Assembly (NCBI RefSeq): GCF_040054535.1
Contig: NC_090795.1
Span: forward strand, 7,913,501-7,977,500
Direction: 5' to 3'
DNA: 64,000 nt
From: Antennarius striatus
Lineage: Eukaryota; Chordata; Actinopteri; Lophiiformes; Antennariidae
This document shows positions 1-13,500 of this stretch, in pieces. The notes beneath the pieces are model-generated. The model was not told where the DNA came from and ran no database searches. It saw only the letters and a list, made by a program, of their open reading frames with translations. The position numbers and the translations under genes are program-made. Each line of letters begins with the position of its first letter. The stretch's first letter is position 1.

Positions 1-3000
1 TTTCAAAAATTTTCAATATTTTAGATTGGTTTTTAATGCAGCAATTAAAAAAATGTGTTCATTGCACAGGCAGAACAATATCTAAACTAGACAGAAAAGT
101 CAGGACTTGAGATTCACATCCTGTTTAGTCCAGGCATGAGCACAGCCTTCAATCTCCTGCCTGTCTGTCTCCACTCTTTCTATTCCTCCCCACTGCCTAC
201 TCCTCACTGCTGATTCCCAGGATCGATAATTCTCTGTGGGTGCCCATACATTTCCCTCTCAACATGTTGGGCCATAAATCAACCCTAGCTCTCTTGTCCG
301 GCAGGAAGGATGCCTAAGCTACAAAACATCTCAACCAAATGCAGGTCAGGTGGAAAGGTGAGGACAGCTTAACGGACTGTCCCCAATAACATGCCCTCTG
401 CTATTGCTCCTAAAAGAGATTGTTTTTCTCCTTGGTTCTAAGTCTATGGATGGGTGGAGAAATAAATTAGGAAGCCACATTAAGCTGTCATTCAGGACTT
501 TGAGCTGCACTAGCTTTCACAAACCACACTGAGTGACTAGAAAAGCTTGAAACCACATTCGTTAGTGAAAATAATTCAAAACATAAAAGGAATATTGGAC
601 ATTTAAGCTATTTTGGACATACAGTAGCTGCATCTGCAGCCTGAAAAAATGTAATATTTAAGTGACTTTTATCTCTATCAGGTGATATTGCTCAAATACC
701 TCTGCTCAGATGAACCACGGGACCTTCATCGCAGGAAACAACAACACTTTTACAGTATAGAACAGCACATCCCAAATGGCATCCTGATGTTAAAACATAA
801 GTCTGCTGTCATCTTAGTCATGCTGCTTCCAGGTTTTCCTCTGCATCAGATCTGACTAACATATAAAGCATTCTTACTGCACACATGTTTGATAGTGAAA
901 GTCAAAAGACAGAATCTTTGAAGATTGCAGGAGAGTGCATCTGGGCTGTTCACTCCCTGCACCAGAGCTGCTAGTTATTTCCCCGTGGCCTCTGAAGGCA
1001 GCACAAGACATTGACCTAGGTCCCGGTAATGGCCCCTTGGTGGTCATCCTGTCTTGTGATGTGAATCTTCAGAATAGCTGAGGTACGCCGTGCTTGACAT
1101 TTTTATGCCAAACTTATGCAACTCAACTACATCAGAAAGGATGACCCTGCAAGATGTTACAATGATGGAAGCAACGAGGGAGAATCATAAAAAATAGGTT
1201 GGAAAACCATTGTATGGATCACTATTAACCAAGTCTCACATGAGACTTTGTCCAAGAACAAATACAAGTCGTGCTTCAGGACATCAAAAATGATATGGGG
1301 AAGGTGACTCACCTCAGGGAAGGCTGATATACTGTGTGAGGACAGAGACAGTTTGAGGCTCATTGAGGGAATTGTAAGGAAACTTCTTCGACAAACTTGT
1401 ACTGCACCACATATCCCTGTCCTGGTCAGGACAAAAGAAATATTATTTTTTGTCTTAACAGAAGATGCTCAGAGAGCACCATTGGGCAATGGTGTGGTTT
1501 AGTTCACGCTGCAGGCTTGAGCTGTAGAGAACATTAGACATGTTCATCCTTCCCTGTTTTAACCACATATTTAAAAAGTTATCATATTCAATGGGCCATG
1601 ACCCCAGGTTTCAAATCAACATCTCCACTATTTTGTTTCTTTAGGAGATGAATAGTGGCTGAGTTGAGCTAAAAACACACAAATAGTTCAAAGACTGTAA
1701 AGTTTGATGGGTTTTCTGTGCCAACAATTTATGATTTTGAATCAAAGGTATTTCCAGGAGAGGCCAATGTTTTTCCTAGCAGAGTATAATTGTGCTGATT
1801 TACACCAGTGGCTGTAGAAACATTTCATTTCACTTACTCCTTTCAGCACTAAACTTTGTCCTTTACTGCAGCACAGACACACCTTTGTTTCTCTGCATTA
1901 CGATAAAGAATACAGAGATAAGTGGAGACTCGTACCAGACAATGGCTTTTCTATTGCAAGTGTGGGTAATCGTCTTGAGGATGGAGGCTCTGTGTTTTGG
2001 CAAATTGCATCAGTTCATCAGGCTTTAGGCATCCCCTTTCCTGCTCACTCCTCGGGTTTCTTTTGCCCCATCTCATTGCAGGGGCATTATAGTGCTGCCC
2101 AGTTTCAATAGACAGGGCTAACGCTAAGATTTCAAATGCTGGCCAACCTCACTGAGGGAACAGGTGTCCCCTCTGTCTGTCTCTGGTCGAGGTCCTGCAG
2201 TTGAAGCATGGGAAAGGGCAGTCACCGCAGAGGTTCTACCCCAGCGGACAGGTAACAGTGCGCCTTTCAACTCAGCATGAATTCAGCTAAATTGGTATCC
2301 TTTTAAGAAACACGGGAAGCAGTTGGATCTAGAAAATAAAGAGCGGAAATTTGCCCACTGATTCCCAGTTGGCTTTAGGAATATGGTGCCCACACAATTG
2401 GAAAGGAGAGAAACTATTTTAATGTGTAAATCAGATAAACCTGGGGGGAGGGGTTGCCAGCCAGGATTGCTTTACTTTGTTGCCCAGAGCAGAAAATATA
2501 ATGGGCCAGTTAATTAAACTTAAAGTTCCATTGCCAGTTTATTGTCTATTTACACAGCAAGAATACTCTCAGGGCCTGAAAGTACTATTTTTGACAACAG
2601 AATCCAGAGTGTGATTAAAAGTGTCACTGTTATCATCACCATGGTTGCAAAATAAATTTCTTTGAAAATGGTGTCTTCACAGATCCACACGTTGCACAAT
2701 TTTATTGCTAATGAGTGTACACACGGATCACCACCAAAATACAATGGCAGCTGTCTGGCCTTGTTGATGCAATGGATTTCTGGGTTTATTAGTGTTGCCA
2801 ATGCATATTGAGAGATCCACTACTGACTACTTATTCTGTGGTGTTGATTGGGATCAAAGTTGTGCGCCAAGAACATTTACAACATTTTTGTCTGACTCCA
2901 ATTTTAAACCAAAACCATTGTTGCATGACCAGGATATAAAAAATTTTTGGTGAATTTAAGGGTCAGTGTTTTCTGGATCTACACTTCATAGGAACAGCAC

Positions 3001-3640
3001 AAATTCAGCAGACCCACAAACAGTCCACATTTCCTGAGGACAGATTTTTCTTTTTTCAGTCTGACAAGAGACAAGAGGAATTGTGGGTCCAGTGGTGAAC
3101 AGGCCATTTTTAAAAGAGATCAAAAGAGCAGCAGTGTCAGCCCCGAAGCACCAGTGTGACCTGTGATCAATGGGGCAGGTGTGGAAGAGAACACCAGGCC
3201 AGGTAAATATCTCAGAGGCTAATACCTTTTACAACTCATTAGGTACACATCTGCATTAGCTGTGAAATAGTCATACAATTTTGACCATCATATTTAAATA
3301 AGAAAAAACAACTTATTTTTGTCCAAAAAAATGAAAGGAAATTCCTTTTTTACAACTTCAATCCTTAATAAAGTGTGCTCTCCCTGATAGTTTCCATTCA
3401 GAAATGCAGCCCAACACAAACAGCTAAATCATCCGCAGCCGGTCACAGCCTAAATGAAGCTCTGGGGTTACAGAACAAAGACATTTTCAAATGTCATTTG
3501 TGACCTCCACGCTCAAATTCTGCAGAGTGATAATAAATCGATGGGAATGCCATTAAAAAACAGTTTCAAGCTCCTCCTGGATTCATTTGCGCTGACCCAG
3601 AATGCAGTATTTTCTTAACACACGCAGCAGGCTGCTTTGA
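1..3640. other. Intergenic DNA, no gene recognised
   Basis: No open frame here resembles a known protein and no exon with good splice sites was recognised. By synteny with other vertebrates (eya1 lies beyond msc) this is likely distal eya1-msc intergenic DNA. Some stretches (about 2.1-2.5 kb and 3.4-3.6 kb) are of mixed, non-repetitive composition and could be conserved noncoding elements, but that cannot be judged from one sequence. Confidence 0.5.
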
Positions 3641-3840
3641 TGTTATCTCCCTATCCAAACAGTGGAGGGTCGGCTGCCCCTGCCCCGCCTGTGGCCGCGG
3701 TGGACGGCGTCGATTAATCACGTTGAAGCCTGCGAGAGCGCGCTCATAAATCGCCCGGCCGCTTCTTAAACAGGAGAGTCCCACGGCGCAGCGCCGTCAT
3801 CTATCAACACGCTCCCTCCGGATGAGGAGTAAATAAAACT
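3640..3840. promoter_or_regulatory. CpG-rich block, candidate promoter or regulatory island
   Basis: A locally GC- and CpG-rich segment within AT-rich surroundings. It has many CG dinucleotides (for example CCGCGGTGGACGGCGTCG and GAGAGCGCGCTC) and ends in an 11-G run at about 3863-3873. The only comparable segment in the window is the kcnb2 promoter. No transcript start, TATA box or convincing donor was found on either strand. It could be the promoter of a noncoding RNA, an upstream eya1 promoter or an enhancer. Confidence 0.35.
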
Positions 3841-5364
3841 GTGAATATGTAAGGAAGGAAAGGGGGGGGGGGCATCCGTATAGGTGTAATGGTAAATAAA
3901 GAATTGACTAAACTGCGACCTTCAAGTACCCATCAGTTTAAATTGTTTATTTATCGAATATGGTCGTCATATAAAAACATCTCATATCCGTTTGGAATTA
4001 TTGCGGCCTTACGTTTATGTGAGCTATGAAACGGAGTTGCGTAATGTAGAGCAGGTTAAACTAGTAGATAAAAATGCATTGGGCGTTTAATATTACCCTT
4101 GGTCTGACGTTTTAGTCCGAACTAAACATTTTTTTATTCCACTTCTATACTTTTTTAAAACATTTTTACATTTTTTTTTTTTTTAAAGCGTTTGTTGTTT
4201 TTTGGTCCACAAGAACTTCATGACTACTTTATGGAATACACAGACCCGAAACGATCATTTCCTCACTGTTTAGTCAAAATAAAAAAAGTCACATGCAGCT
4301 TCAGAGAATTAGTTATACATTTAAATTATTTTTCTGGTCGAATTCCATTTTGGAGTTGAAGAATCTGTATTGAAAATGTCCTATTGCGCTCAGGCATAGT
4401 AATTTTCTTTTAATATTTTCTTACATTTTATACCCTCAGTTGTGATTGGTTGACTGAGAAAATAAAGAGTAGATTGACTAATGATGTCCAAATGTGTATA
4501 TATAATTATTTTAGGAGCTGGAGTTGCTCCTAAATAGAAATGTCTTGACATCAAGCTGAGGACCCAATAGGTACCTTAGCTGCATAATGTTTCCCTCAAG
4601 TGGAGATGAGGGAAAATGCAAAGGTTTGAAACTTAAAGCAGTCCTTAATGTGTGTGGCTCCAGTAGATGTTCACAACGGATTCTGGGTTAAGAGTGGTCT
4701 TATTTTATGGAATAGAGCTGAGCAAATTGTTCAAACATGTTTTTTTATCCTGACATTAAGGAAACCAAATAGAACAGAAATACAGTATACTGCTGAGATA
4801 CCTTATCTGTTTTAGACTATAGGCTAGCTTCAACAATGGTCTCTTGTGTTAATTGTCTTTTGTGTCTTATATGCAAAAAAAATTACATTTAGGTATTTAA
4901 TCAGACAATATTTCTCACTCTAGTGACATAATGTCAATGAGGAATAAAGCATCAATTTCTCTTTGACACAGAGTGGGGAGAATGGGTGGCATTGCATCAA
5001 AATGCACTCCCTCCATCAGCAGCGCTTCCCAGGCCTGTCCTCACACTGCAACCCCACAAAGCCTGCCTGGAGACAGATGACAGTATCACAAAGACAACAC
5101 AGGTGGCTGGCTTCAGACCACCTGGAGCAGACCTCCAAGACACCGAGGAGAGATTGGAAATGGGGGGACATTTTAATGAAGATATTCTCCATAACCTGAC
5201 ATTCGGACATCTCCTGAGGCAGCAACAAGAAGAGAACTGAGGTTGAGATTTAAAGGAGATCATCCAAACCACTCTTGTCTCTGCTTTTTTTAAGTGTATG
5301 GCTACCACTAGCATTTGGCTTAGCTTTGCATAATCTGTCCGTCCATCCGTCTGCTTGCCCTCAA

Positions 5365-5526
<162 letters not shown>

Positions 5527-8500
5527 TATTTGCGACTTATCTTATTTTTTTCTGTATGTGCAGCTGTTTTTTGTTGCGTGTACAATTTTTTTTTTTAAAC
5601 TTCTGTACTACTGTTCTCCCTTTCCTTAAAATCTTATTGCTCAGATAAGCTATTCAGCTGCTGGCTTTACATACTTATATTAAACAGATATAAGTGGTAC
5701 CTCTCAACCAGAAAGCAAATAAACAAGCGCTTTAATTCTAAAACCTATACACTATGATATTATAGTATGATTTCCTTGTGATACATCATTAGACATTGCT
5801 TAGCATTAAAGGCATGTCAGCATAAATAATGCAAAAGAACTCTTTCTGTCCCTTCATATTGACATCCAACTTCTTGCTATTATTTATAGTGATGGATTAG
5901 TTCATCAAAGCGAACCTTCCCTCCATCACCAGCGTCAGCGAGGGACTCATCTCAAATGTCACAATAAGGCAGCTTACAACAGATTTGACCTTTCTCTCCT
6001 ATTTTCTTTAACAATACCATTTTATAATGATATGGTCTGTCACACTACATATTGCGATTACATGCCCTCCTTTCAAGAGGCTTTCTCCTGACCAAGATGA
6101 ATCTCTCTTGATGGCTCGCGTTCATGCCCACCTTTGAACTCAGGGAGATGTTTTAGTGCCGTGACCTCAATCCATTCCCGTTATAGACCATGGTGAACAT
6201 TTATCCAGATAGCACAATCCCCTGGATCAAATTCTTCAGCATGATGAAGAAATTCTGGAGCCAGTAGGTCTTTAAAGTGAACTGATGCTGGACTTGCAGT
6301 GAGATAGCGCTGACTTGATAGCATTGTATAACTTAGATCAAGTTTTCCTGTGCTGGATGTGTGAGCTTTTATGATGAAAGGCAGAGAGAGAACAAAACAG
6401 GTTCAACAGAACATTATTGGCAGACTGATTAGATATGCAGGTAAAACCCACTCTGCTGGCAGCAGGTCAGGTCAGATGATGACTGGGCTGACTGGGCTTT
6501 TGCATCACTGATATAGATGTTTTCTTACGTGCTGCTGGAGGAACAACATCAAAATCCACCATAACGCCAGACTAGTGAGCCTCTGACCTGCACGTTAAAA
6601 TGGAAAGTCACTTAAAGAAGGTTCCTTATAGGATAATAATAATAATAATGAACACAAAGTAAAGGGTGTTCTGTTCTTCTCATATTATATTTGGAAAAAA
6701 AGTTTATCTTTCATGACCCTGGATTTCCTTGTTCCTTTGCATTTCTTTTGTCTCAGTTCAGTTTCCCATTTTCACTGTTTTCTTTTCTCCTTCTCTTGTC
6801 AGCATCACTTGTCTGCCTCACAGACGTTATTTCTCACTGTCTTCAACCCACTGATTCTCCCCCTCTTTTTGTTATAATCTCACCTCATCAGAAATGTTGC
6901 TATATGTGCAGCACGTTCTCCTGTGTATGTTATACCTGGGTCCAGGCCCGCTCACTGGGAGACCGTCTTCTCCAGCGAGGTCTGATTGTCTGCATGTCTC
7001 CAATGACTTTCATGGAAACCAAACAGACACTCTTAATTGGTGTTCCAGACTCAAGGAAACTGGACTAAAATATTTGCATAATTTCACAGAGGACGAGAGG
7101 AAATTGTTAAAACATGTGAACCGAGGTCGAGGCTGCTGTAACCCTACCCAGAAAAACCAGTGGACCTTGGGTGCCACCCAGCCCCAACAATGCCAGGATG
7201 GAATGGAAAGGGGGATGACAGGGGTGAGGAGAGAGCAGTGGAGGAAAGAGACCGAACCGGTTGATCCCATTAGATCTTCTCACCTCCTTATACTGAGTAT
7301 AATATGAAGGCAACACTGAGTGGTTAATGATAAGGAAAACGGATTATTTCCATTTATCTGAAATAATTTCAATAAAGTGTTCACATCTGTGTTGTTATGT
7401 TCCTGTAAGAAAATAGAAATAGAGTTATGGGAAGATAGTTTTGTTCTGTGGGAGCTCATATCAGAATGATATTGCTTGTACAGTTTTTTTTAAAAAGGCA
7501 TTGTGACTCCACATGTAAGTATTAAGATTGACCTTAACAATTATTGACAAATTAACAAGTTACCAAAAAATAAAAATAAAGTTTTATCTAATACAGACCT
7601 TTTTTTGTTTTTCTGTAAAACCCTAAACAGTTGAACTCTTGTGTCTTTTTTTGTTTTGTTTCAAATTGAACACAAACAGATTTAACATGGAACTGTCAAG
7701 CATGTGACTCAATATATTGCACTTTAATTTAGATTGGGTTGGATGAATTATTCAGCTTAACGTGAATATGTATCAGTACATGTATTTCCATAATGTTAGC
7801 ATTTGCAAGAGTGGTACAGTATATTGAAATTTGTCATGCATTAGTGGAACAAATCAGCCAATTTGAATCATGCAACATCTTTATGTATATAAGTGAATCA
7901 AGAAGAGTGTTTTTAATGAGTAAAGAATAAAATATAAATCAACAGAATATGATTTCTATCCCAACTTGATGCTATTTAATTAAATATAATTTTGTCTTCT
8001 TTTTTTTATTGGGTTCATGCCAGTTATTGCACACATGTAGCACGGCTCCAGCCCAGTCCTCCTCCATTCTGGTTCCCACATGAACCAGAGCGGTTGGCGT
8101 TCAGTCACAGCTGAGGCAGCTCACGGTAATTAAACTAGTCTGGGCCATGTGGAAAAGACATAGAGCTTTAAATGCCCTCGCTGGAGATAACATGAGCGCC
8201 ATGCAGATAGATCACATGGGAGCCGCCCCGTTTACTGGGGATGCCAGCTGCACTAAGACACTGTGGCGAGCTTTGTCACCTTGTAAACTAAAGAGGAGAG
8301 AGACAAGTGTGGAGAAGTCAAGGAGTTGTTCCACCGTATGTCTTTTTGTTGCACACCAGAGGCAGAGGGAGAAGAGAGGGGAATATAGGGTCTAAAACTG
8401 CACGGTGCTTAATAAAAAACGCAGAGGAGGCTGGCATGAGACACATGAAGTAGCTCAAACAAGCATCAGGTGTCTCAGGGATTTCAGAGGAAATTTCATG

Positions 8501-9230
8501 CAGCAAATCTGTGCGTTATGCTTCTCAGTGAATAGAGACTGTGAAATACAAGCCTGTGATTTTTGCTGTCGGATATGTTTTTGTTTTTAACAATTAAAGG
8601 AAACTAGTCTCCTCTGCACAAATCTTCAGTTGTAAGGAAATGAACAAAGTATACAAGTTCACCACAGCACCAACTAATAATCTAAGCATGCAAACCATGA
8701 AACATGGAGCTCTTATAATTACCACATAATTATTAAATGATTGTGCTGATTCCACACTCACCCAGTGATTACTGCTTATCTTCATCATCATGGAGATTAA
8801 TCAGAGCGACAAGCTCAGACAGCTGGCAGCTGGAATATTCACCGTGCAAAAAAGATGCACAACTAGGTCAAACTCATTACCATATAGTGTTACCTTGTAA
8901 ATAATATACATAAAAGTGTAATTGATTTGGATTTGGCCAGTGCATGGCCCATGAAGCTCAGTATAATATGTTTAAAAATTACTGATGGGATGTAATTACT
9001 GTATTTATTATTAAATGTGTCTCCATTCTGTAGCCCAAAATGAATCAGTGTCAAAGAGCCAGACAACAGGAGAAAGAAGATGGATGGTGAAGGCCTTCAC
9101 GTGGAACAGGTGACGCAAATAACAGAAGAGGGAAAGACACCAAACGAGGCTGCCTGTGTGTGCATCTGTGATGCAGCGATATCGGACGAGAGAGTGTGTC
9201 TTACTGATTCAGAGAGAAGGTGAGAAACAC

Positions 9231-9231
<1 letters not shown>

Positions 9232-9265
<34 letters not shown>

Positions 9266-9278
9266 ATGCGTGTGTGTC
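9232..9278. repeat. (TG)n/(CG)n dinucleotide microsatellite
   Basis: About 11 TG units followed by a short alternating CG/CA run and more TG. Alternating purine-pyrimidine DNA of this kind can adopt Z-form. Confidence 0.9.
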
Positions 9279-10532
9279 TTTCAAGTGTTTGTGCGTCTGT
9301 CTTTCGATGATGACAGAACAAATGACCTCCTCTGTCATGTGTGGCCTTGAGAATCCTCCATGGATTTAAGGCTCCATCAGCCCAGAGGGCTCTATGGCTG
9401 TCCTTGGAGCTGCCTGTTTGTCTCTTTCCACACCGCCGACCAGCCAAACAGCAGGGTCCTCCGCCTCTCCCACGGGTCAGGTCTCTCTCAACCCCCGGCG
9501 AGCTTTGATCTGACGGACAGAAGAAGGCGATCTGAGAGGGTTTTCAGAACTCTTAGCTCTCTCTCTCTCTTTCTGTGTGTGATGGTTTAGCAGACAGAAA
9601 TGAAGGGGGATGGTCAGGGTCAGGTGGGGTCAAAGGCTGGTGTCCATCTTGACTGTTTTTTTTTGCTTCAGAACTGCCAAAGCACTCATACAAGCAAATA
9701 TGTACATTTATGAAGTTTTAAACAATTCATAATTACAAAGTAAACCAGATAAAATTACTATTTGTAATGCAATAATTGTTGCTGATGGTGTTAAATATCA
9801 TTTCACTGCACTTTCCACTTACTCCAGACATTTTAGGACATATTTCAGCTCAGTGTTTTGGCTTTTTAGTGCTCAAAATCCCCTGTCAGTGCTCTCACAT
9901 CGTCACTTTCAGGCAGTACAAAATTACTTGAAGCTTGAAATGATCTTAAAAACTACTACATGCTATCTATTCATCACTATGATAGAAAAAGAATTGTTTA
10001 CGATGAAAAGAATCACATTTCACTTGGGAGTAATGGACGTAAAAATGTGTTACCAAAATGTGCTTCAGAGAAAAGTGTTAATGTTGATAATCAACTTGAA
10101 ATTGTGGTGCTATTTGCCAATTTGAAGGTAGAAAAATCATTTTAATAGCTAAAATTTGATGCATAATACCCATAATACCAACGACTCAGGGTGATTTTAA
10201 GTGCACCAATAGGTCACATTTTGTAATGCTGTATCAAGAAACAATATACATAAAAAGATGAAAGGATGGTGCCTCAGATCACCTCTTGATGGCTCTAATC
10301 CGATCATTCACCTGTGTGAGTGGTTGCATGTCTGTGTGATCGCTGTGTATGCATGTAGATCTCCACATGTGGCCCTCATCCCCACACCTTTTCCCCACAG
10401 GCAGCCCCTCTGACCACCGTACAGCCATCAGCTCTCTGCTCACTTCTACCCAGGACAGCCCCCTTTTGAAGGCTGAGTAATTAACGTGCCATCTGATACA
10501 CCATCCAGCCATAGAGGCTCTCCAGGGGGACA

Positions 10533-10566
10533 GACACACACACACTTATACGTCTCTCACACACAC
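10533..10566. repeat. Short interrupted CA repeat
   Basis: Two short CA tracts separated by a few bases (TTATACGTCTCT). Confidence 0.8.
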
Positions 10567-13500
10567 CCAAACCTACATGCACACTTGCAGGCTTACACGC
10601 ACAGGCGATCCATCAAACAGCGTTAACTGGCCGAGTGTTGCTGTCAGCTGTGTCTTGGTGTATGATGGTGACCCTGAGGTTAGCCCAAAGAGACCATCAT
10701 GAGCCATAATGACAATCCCCTCTTCAGCAATTTGGAATTGGATGCACCATAAAACTAATCCTAAAGATGTGGTGTCTGATTGAAGGTCTCTAACAATTAC
10801 CCTAAAGGGATGGATTGGAATGGAGGACATTTTTACAATCTATCCTCTGCCTCAAGAATTACACAAACACTGTTATACCATATATGATGTCTTTTCAAGT
10901 GAAGTTTAAATGTGTTTATTTAATTTTACTAAATGTATGAGGGAATTAAAACATTTCCAGAAACGCCCAACTTTCTAAATAATTATTTTAATTTTGCTAA
11001 TTCTCATTTTCAACTTATTGCAATGCTTATACATACAGTGCCTTTATGGAAAAAAGGAGCCGTACTATGAAAGCAATATTTTTTAATGTTTTGCTTTCAA
11101 AAATGGTTTCCAAAGGGAAAAAAAAAACATTCAGTTTTTGGGAGAATCTGATTATTTCTTTGAGACAAAAATAAATTTTATTCCTTGTAAACTTCTGTGT
11201 TTTATTTGATGCTTTATAGATTCAAATTGTTGATGAGATGTGTTCTGTGCATGTCAATGCAACATTTTCAGACAGTGGTGCTTAGTTGCGGATGCTGTGG
11301 TGTAAGTTAGACATGAGACTCAACCTTTGTTAACAACACATTAAATTAAAGGCGGAGTTTGGTTTTACTCCCATCCACAAGAAAATGTCAGTAAATGTTT
11401 TAAAAAGTTATATTTTTGTAATGCTCATAATTACAGATAAACAGCAATAGCAACAAAACAGCAGAAAAAAAATCTGTTATTAAACTTTTCATTATTTAAA
11501 AAATGAATTCTGTTCTGCACCTGTGCTGGCCGTGTTCTTCAGAGGCATTAAACTAGAAAAGAGCCCACGTCTCAATAAATTTCTCTCGTCCACCGAGAAT
11601 TCCAGGACATCACGTTTTACACAATAACCATGAAATCACTTTGATTTCTGATGTGGTCATGGAAAGTTCAAGCCTCTTAGAAAAAAGGTTGGATTAGGGA
11701 TTTAGTTGCTTGGATGTGGCCATCAGACACTTTTGACTGAACATTTTTTTCCACGGGGTTAAAGGTGATGAAAGGATGTCAAAGTAAGACTGATGCCTTT
11801 CTGACATTTATTTGGACATATGAGAACATTAGAAAATGCAAAAATTCCTTCAACGTGTTAATATAGAGGTACTAAAATATATATATTTTTAATTTAAGGT
11901 AAGCATCTATGGACAAAAAGACAACAATAAAAAAAAAAAAGTACTACACTTTTTGTACTATTGTTGGGTGTTTACTAGGAAAGATTGTTGTCTTCTTTTT
12001 GTCTCAAAGATCGTGTTTGATGTGGCCCACACCGCCACAGGCAATGTGTCCAAAAACAAAGAGAATAAGACGAGTAAGGAGAAAAAAAGAGGGTGAAAAA
12101 AGTTCTAATCCACAATCGCAGGTGTGTTACACTTTTGTTGCCCCAGCAGAAGTTCACAACAGAGTTGATGACAAAGAGCTGTGCCCCATGCAGCCCATTG
12201 TGGCCCGGAGAACAATATGGAGGCTGTGAATGGCTAATCCCTCTGGATCGCTGACAGGTTGGGCCTTTAAGCAACCTGGGGACTCATTTCTCCACTGGGC
12301 TGGGTCGCTGTCTGACAGGGGTGGGAAAACCCAGGCTGCTTACAGCGACTGAGCCTTCGCCCTGAGCAGAGACTAGGAAACCATTGTGAAGGGAAAATAT
12401 TATCTCTTTTGTCAGTCTATGGCCGTCTTTGTAATGTCAGAAGACGAAATCAGGGGAGAATGTACCACCACAGGGGGACTGGAACCAGTTCAGAATGTAT
12501 AAATGCAATTCTCCCTATCAAGAGATTTACAGTATAATTCTTGTGTCTCAAAACAAATTATTTTGGCCCCATTAATATAACAAAAGTACTTCTTAAAATT
12601 TTCATAGTGTAACATTTTTTAATTGTAATTATCATGCTAATAGAATTCATGAAAATAAAAAGGCCATTTAACAAAAAACTTTTTCTAATTTCAAATGACA
12701 TGATTTTCCCCTCTGTTCACGTACATTGTCAACCTATTTGCATGCCTGCAAAAGCATATCCTACAACACCTTATATTTTCCAGAAACTCATACACAATGG
12801 CCGAAATATGCAGTCGGTGTGTGTAAATCAAGACCGCTGAAAGAATATTGATGCTGTAAATCTCTTCGTGAGAGAGACAGAAAGGCGAGGACAAAATAAC
12901 AGGTCAGGTGGCACCGCCCAGCCCTTGTAAACAAGGCTGAGATAGCCCCACATGCCCTGAGAACAAATGCAAAATATCTGTTTCTTCTGGGATCCCATTG
13001 ACAACCCACTGGATCCAGGACACCACCCAAGCAGCTCAGCGACATCCTCAGTAAACAGCGTTACAGAACCGGCCGGTGGAGGATGAAGCTGAGAGAGTGC
13101 CGTGGGGTTTGTGTGGATGTTGTTTTGGCAACCCTATCCCTCCTCGGCAATTTATGCATCCTCCCTCCCTTCTTCTTCTCGTCTTTTGTCTTTCTTTGGC
13201 TCTGCCTCCCCTTTCAGAGTGTCCACCTCATCCTGCCACAAAGAGCTTCCATTCTCTCCTGAGAGGAGGCTGCCAGTCCTGCACTGTAACCCAATCACCT
13301 ATCTAACAGAAGAGTATGTCATCTCCACAGAGTAACAGGAAGTCTCGCTCACCAGACAGGCCTCCATCTCGCTGCCTCTCTATCTCCAGTTGTCACCCTT
13401 ACTCTGTTCATAAATAGACGGAGCCTTTCTGCACTTTGTTCTCAGACTATACGATCAACCACATAATAAAAAGAACATTGGAGTCTGTAGATTAGTTTGA

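Noticed and set aside
4963..5314. Overlapping open frames of 78-105 codons on both strands
   Set aside because: No family resemblance, no splice or promoter context, and both strands open, which is typical of locally GC-richer noncoding DNA.
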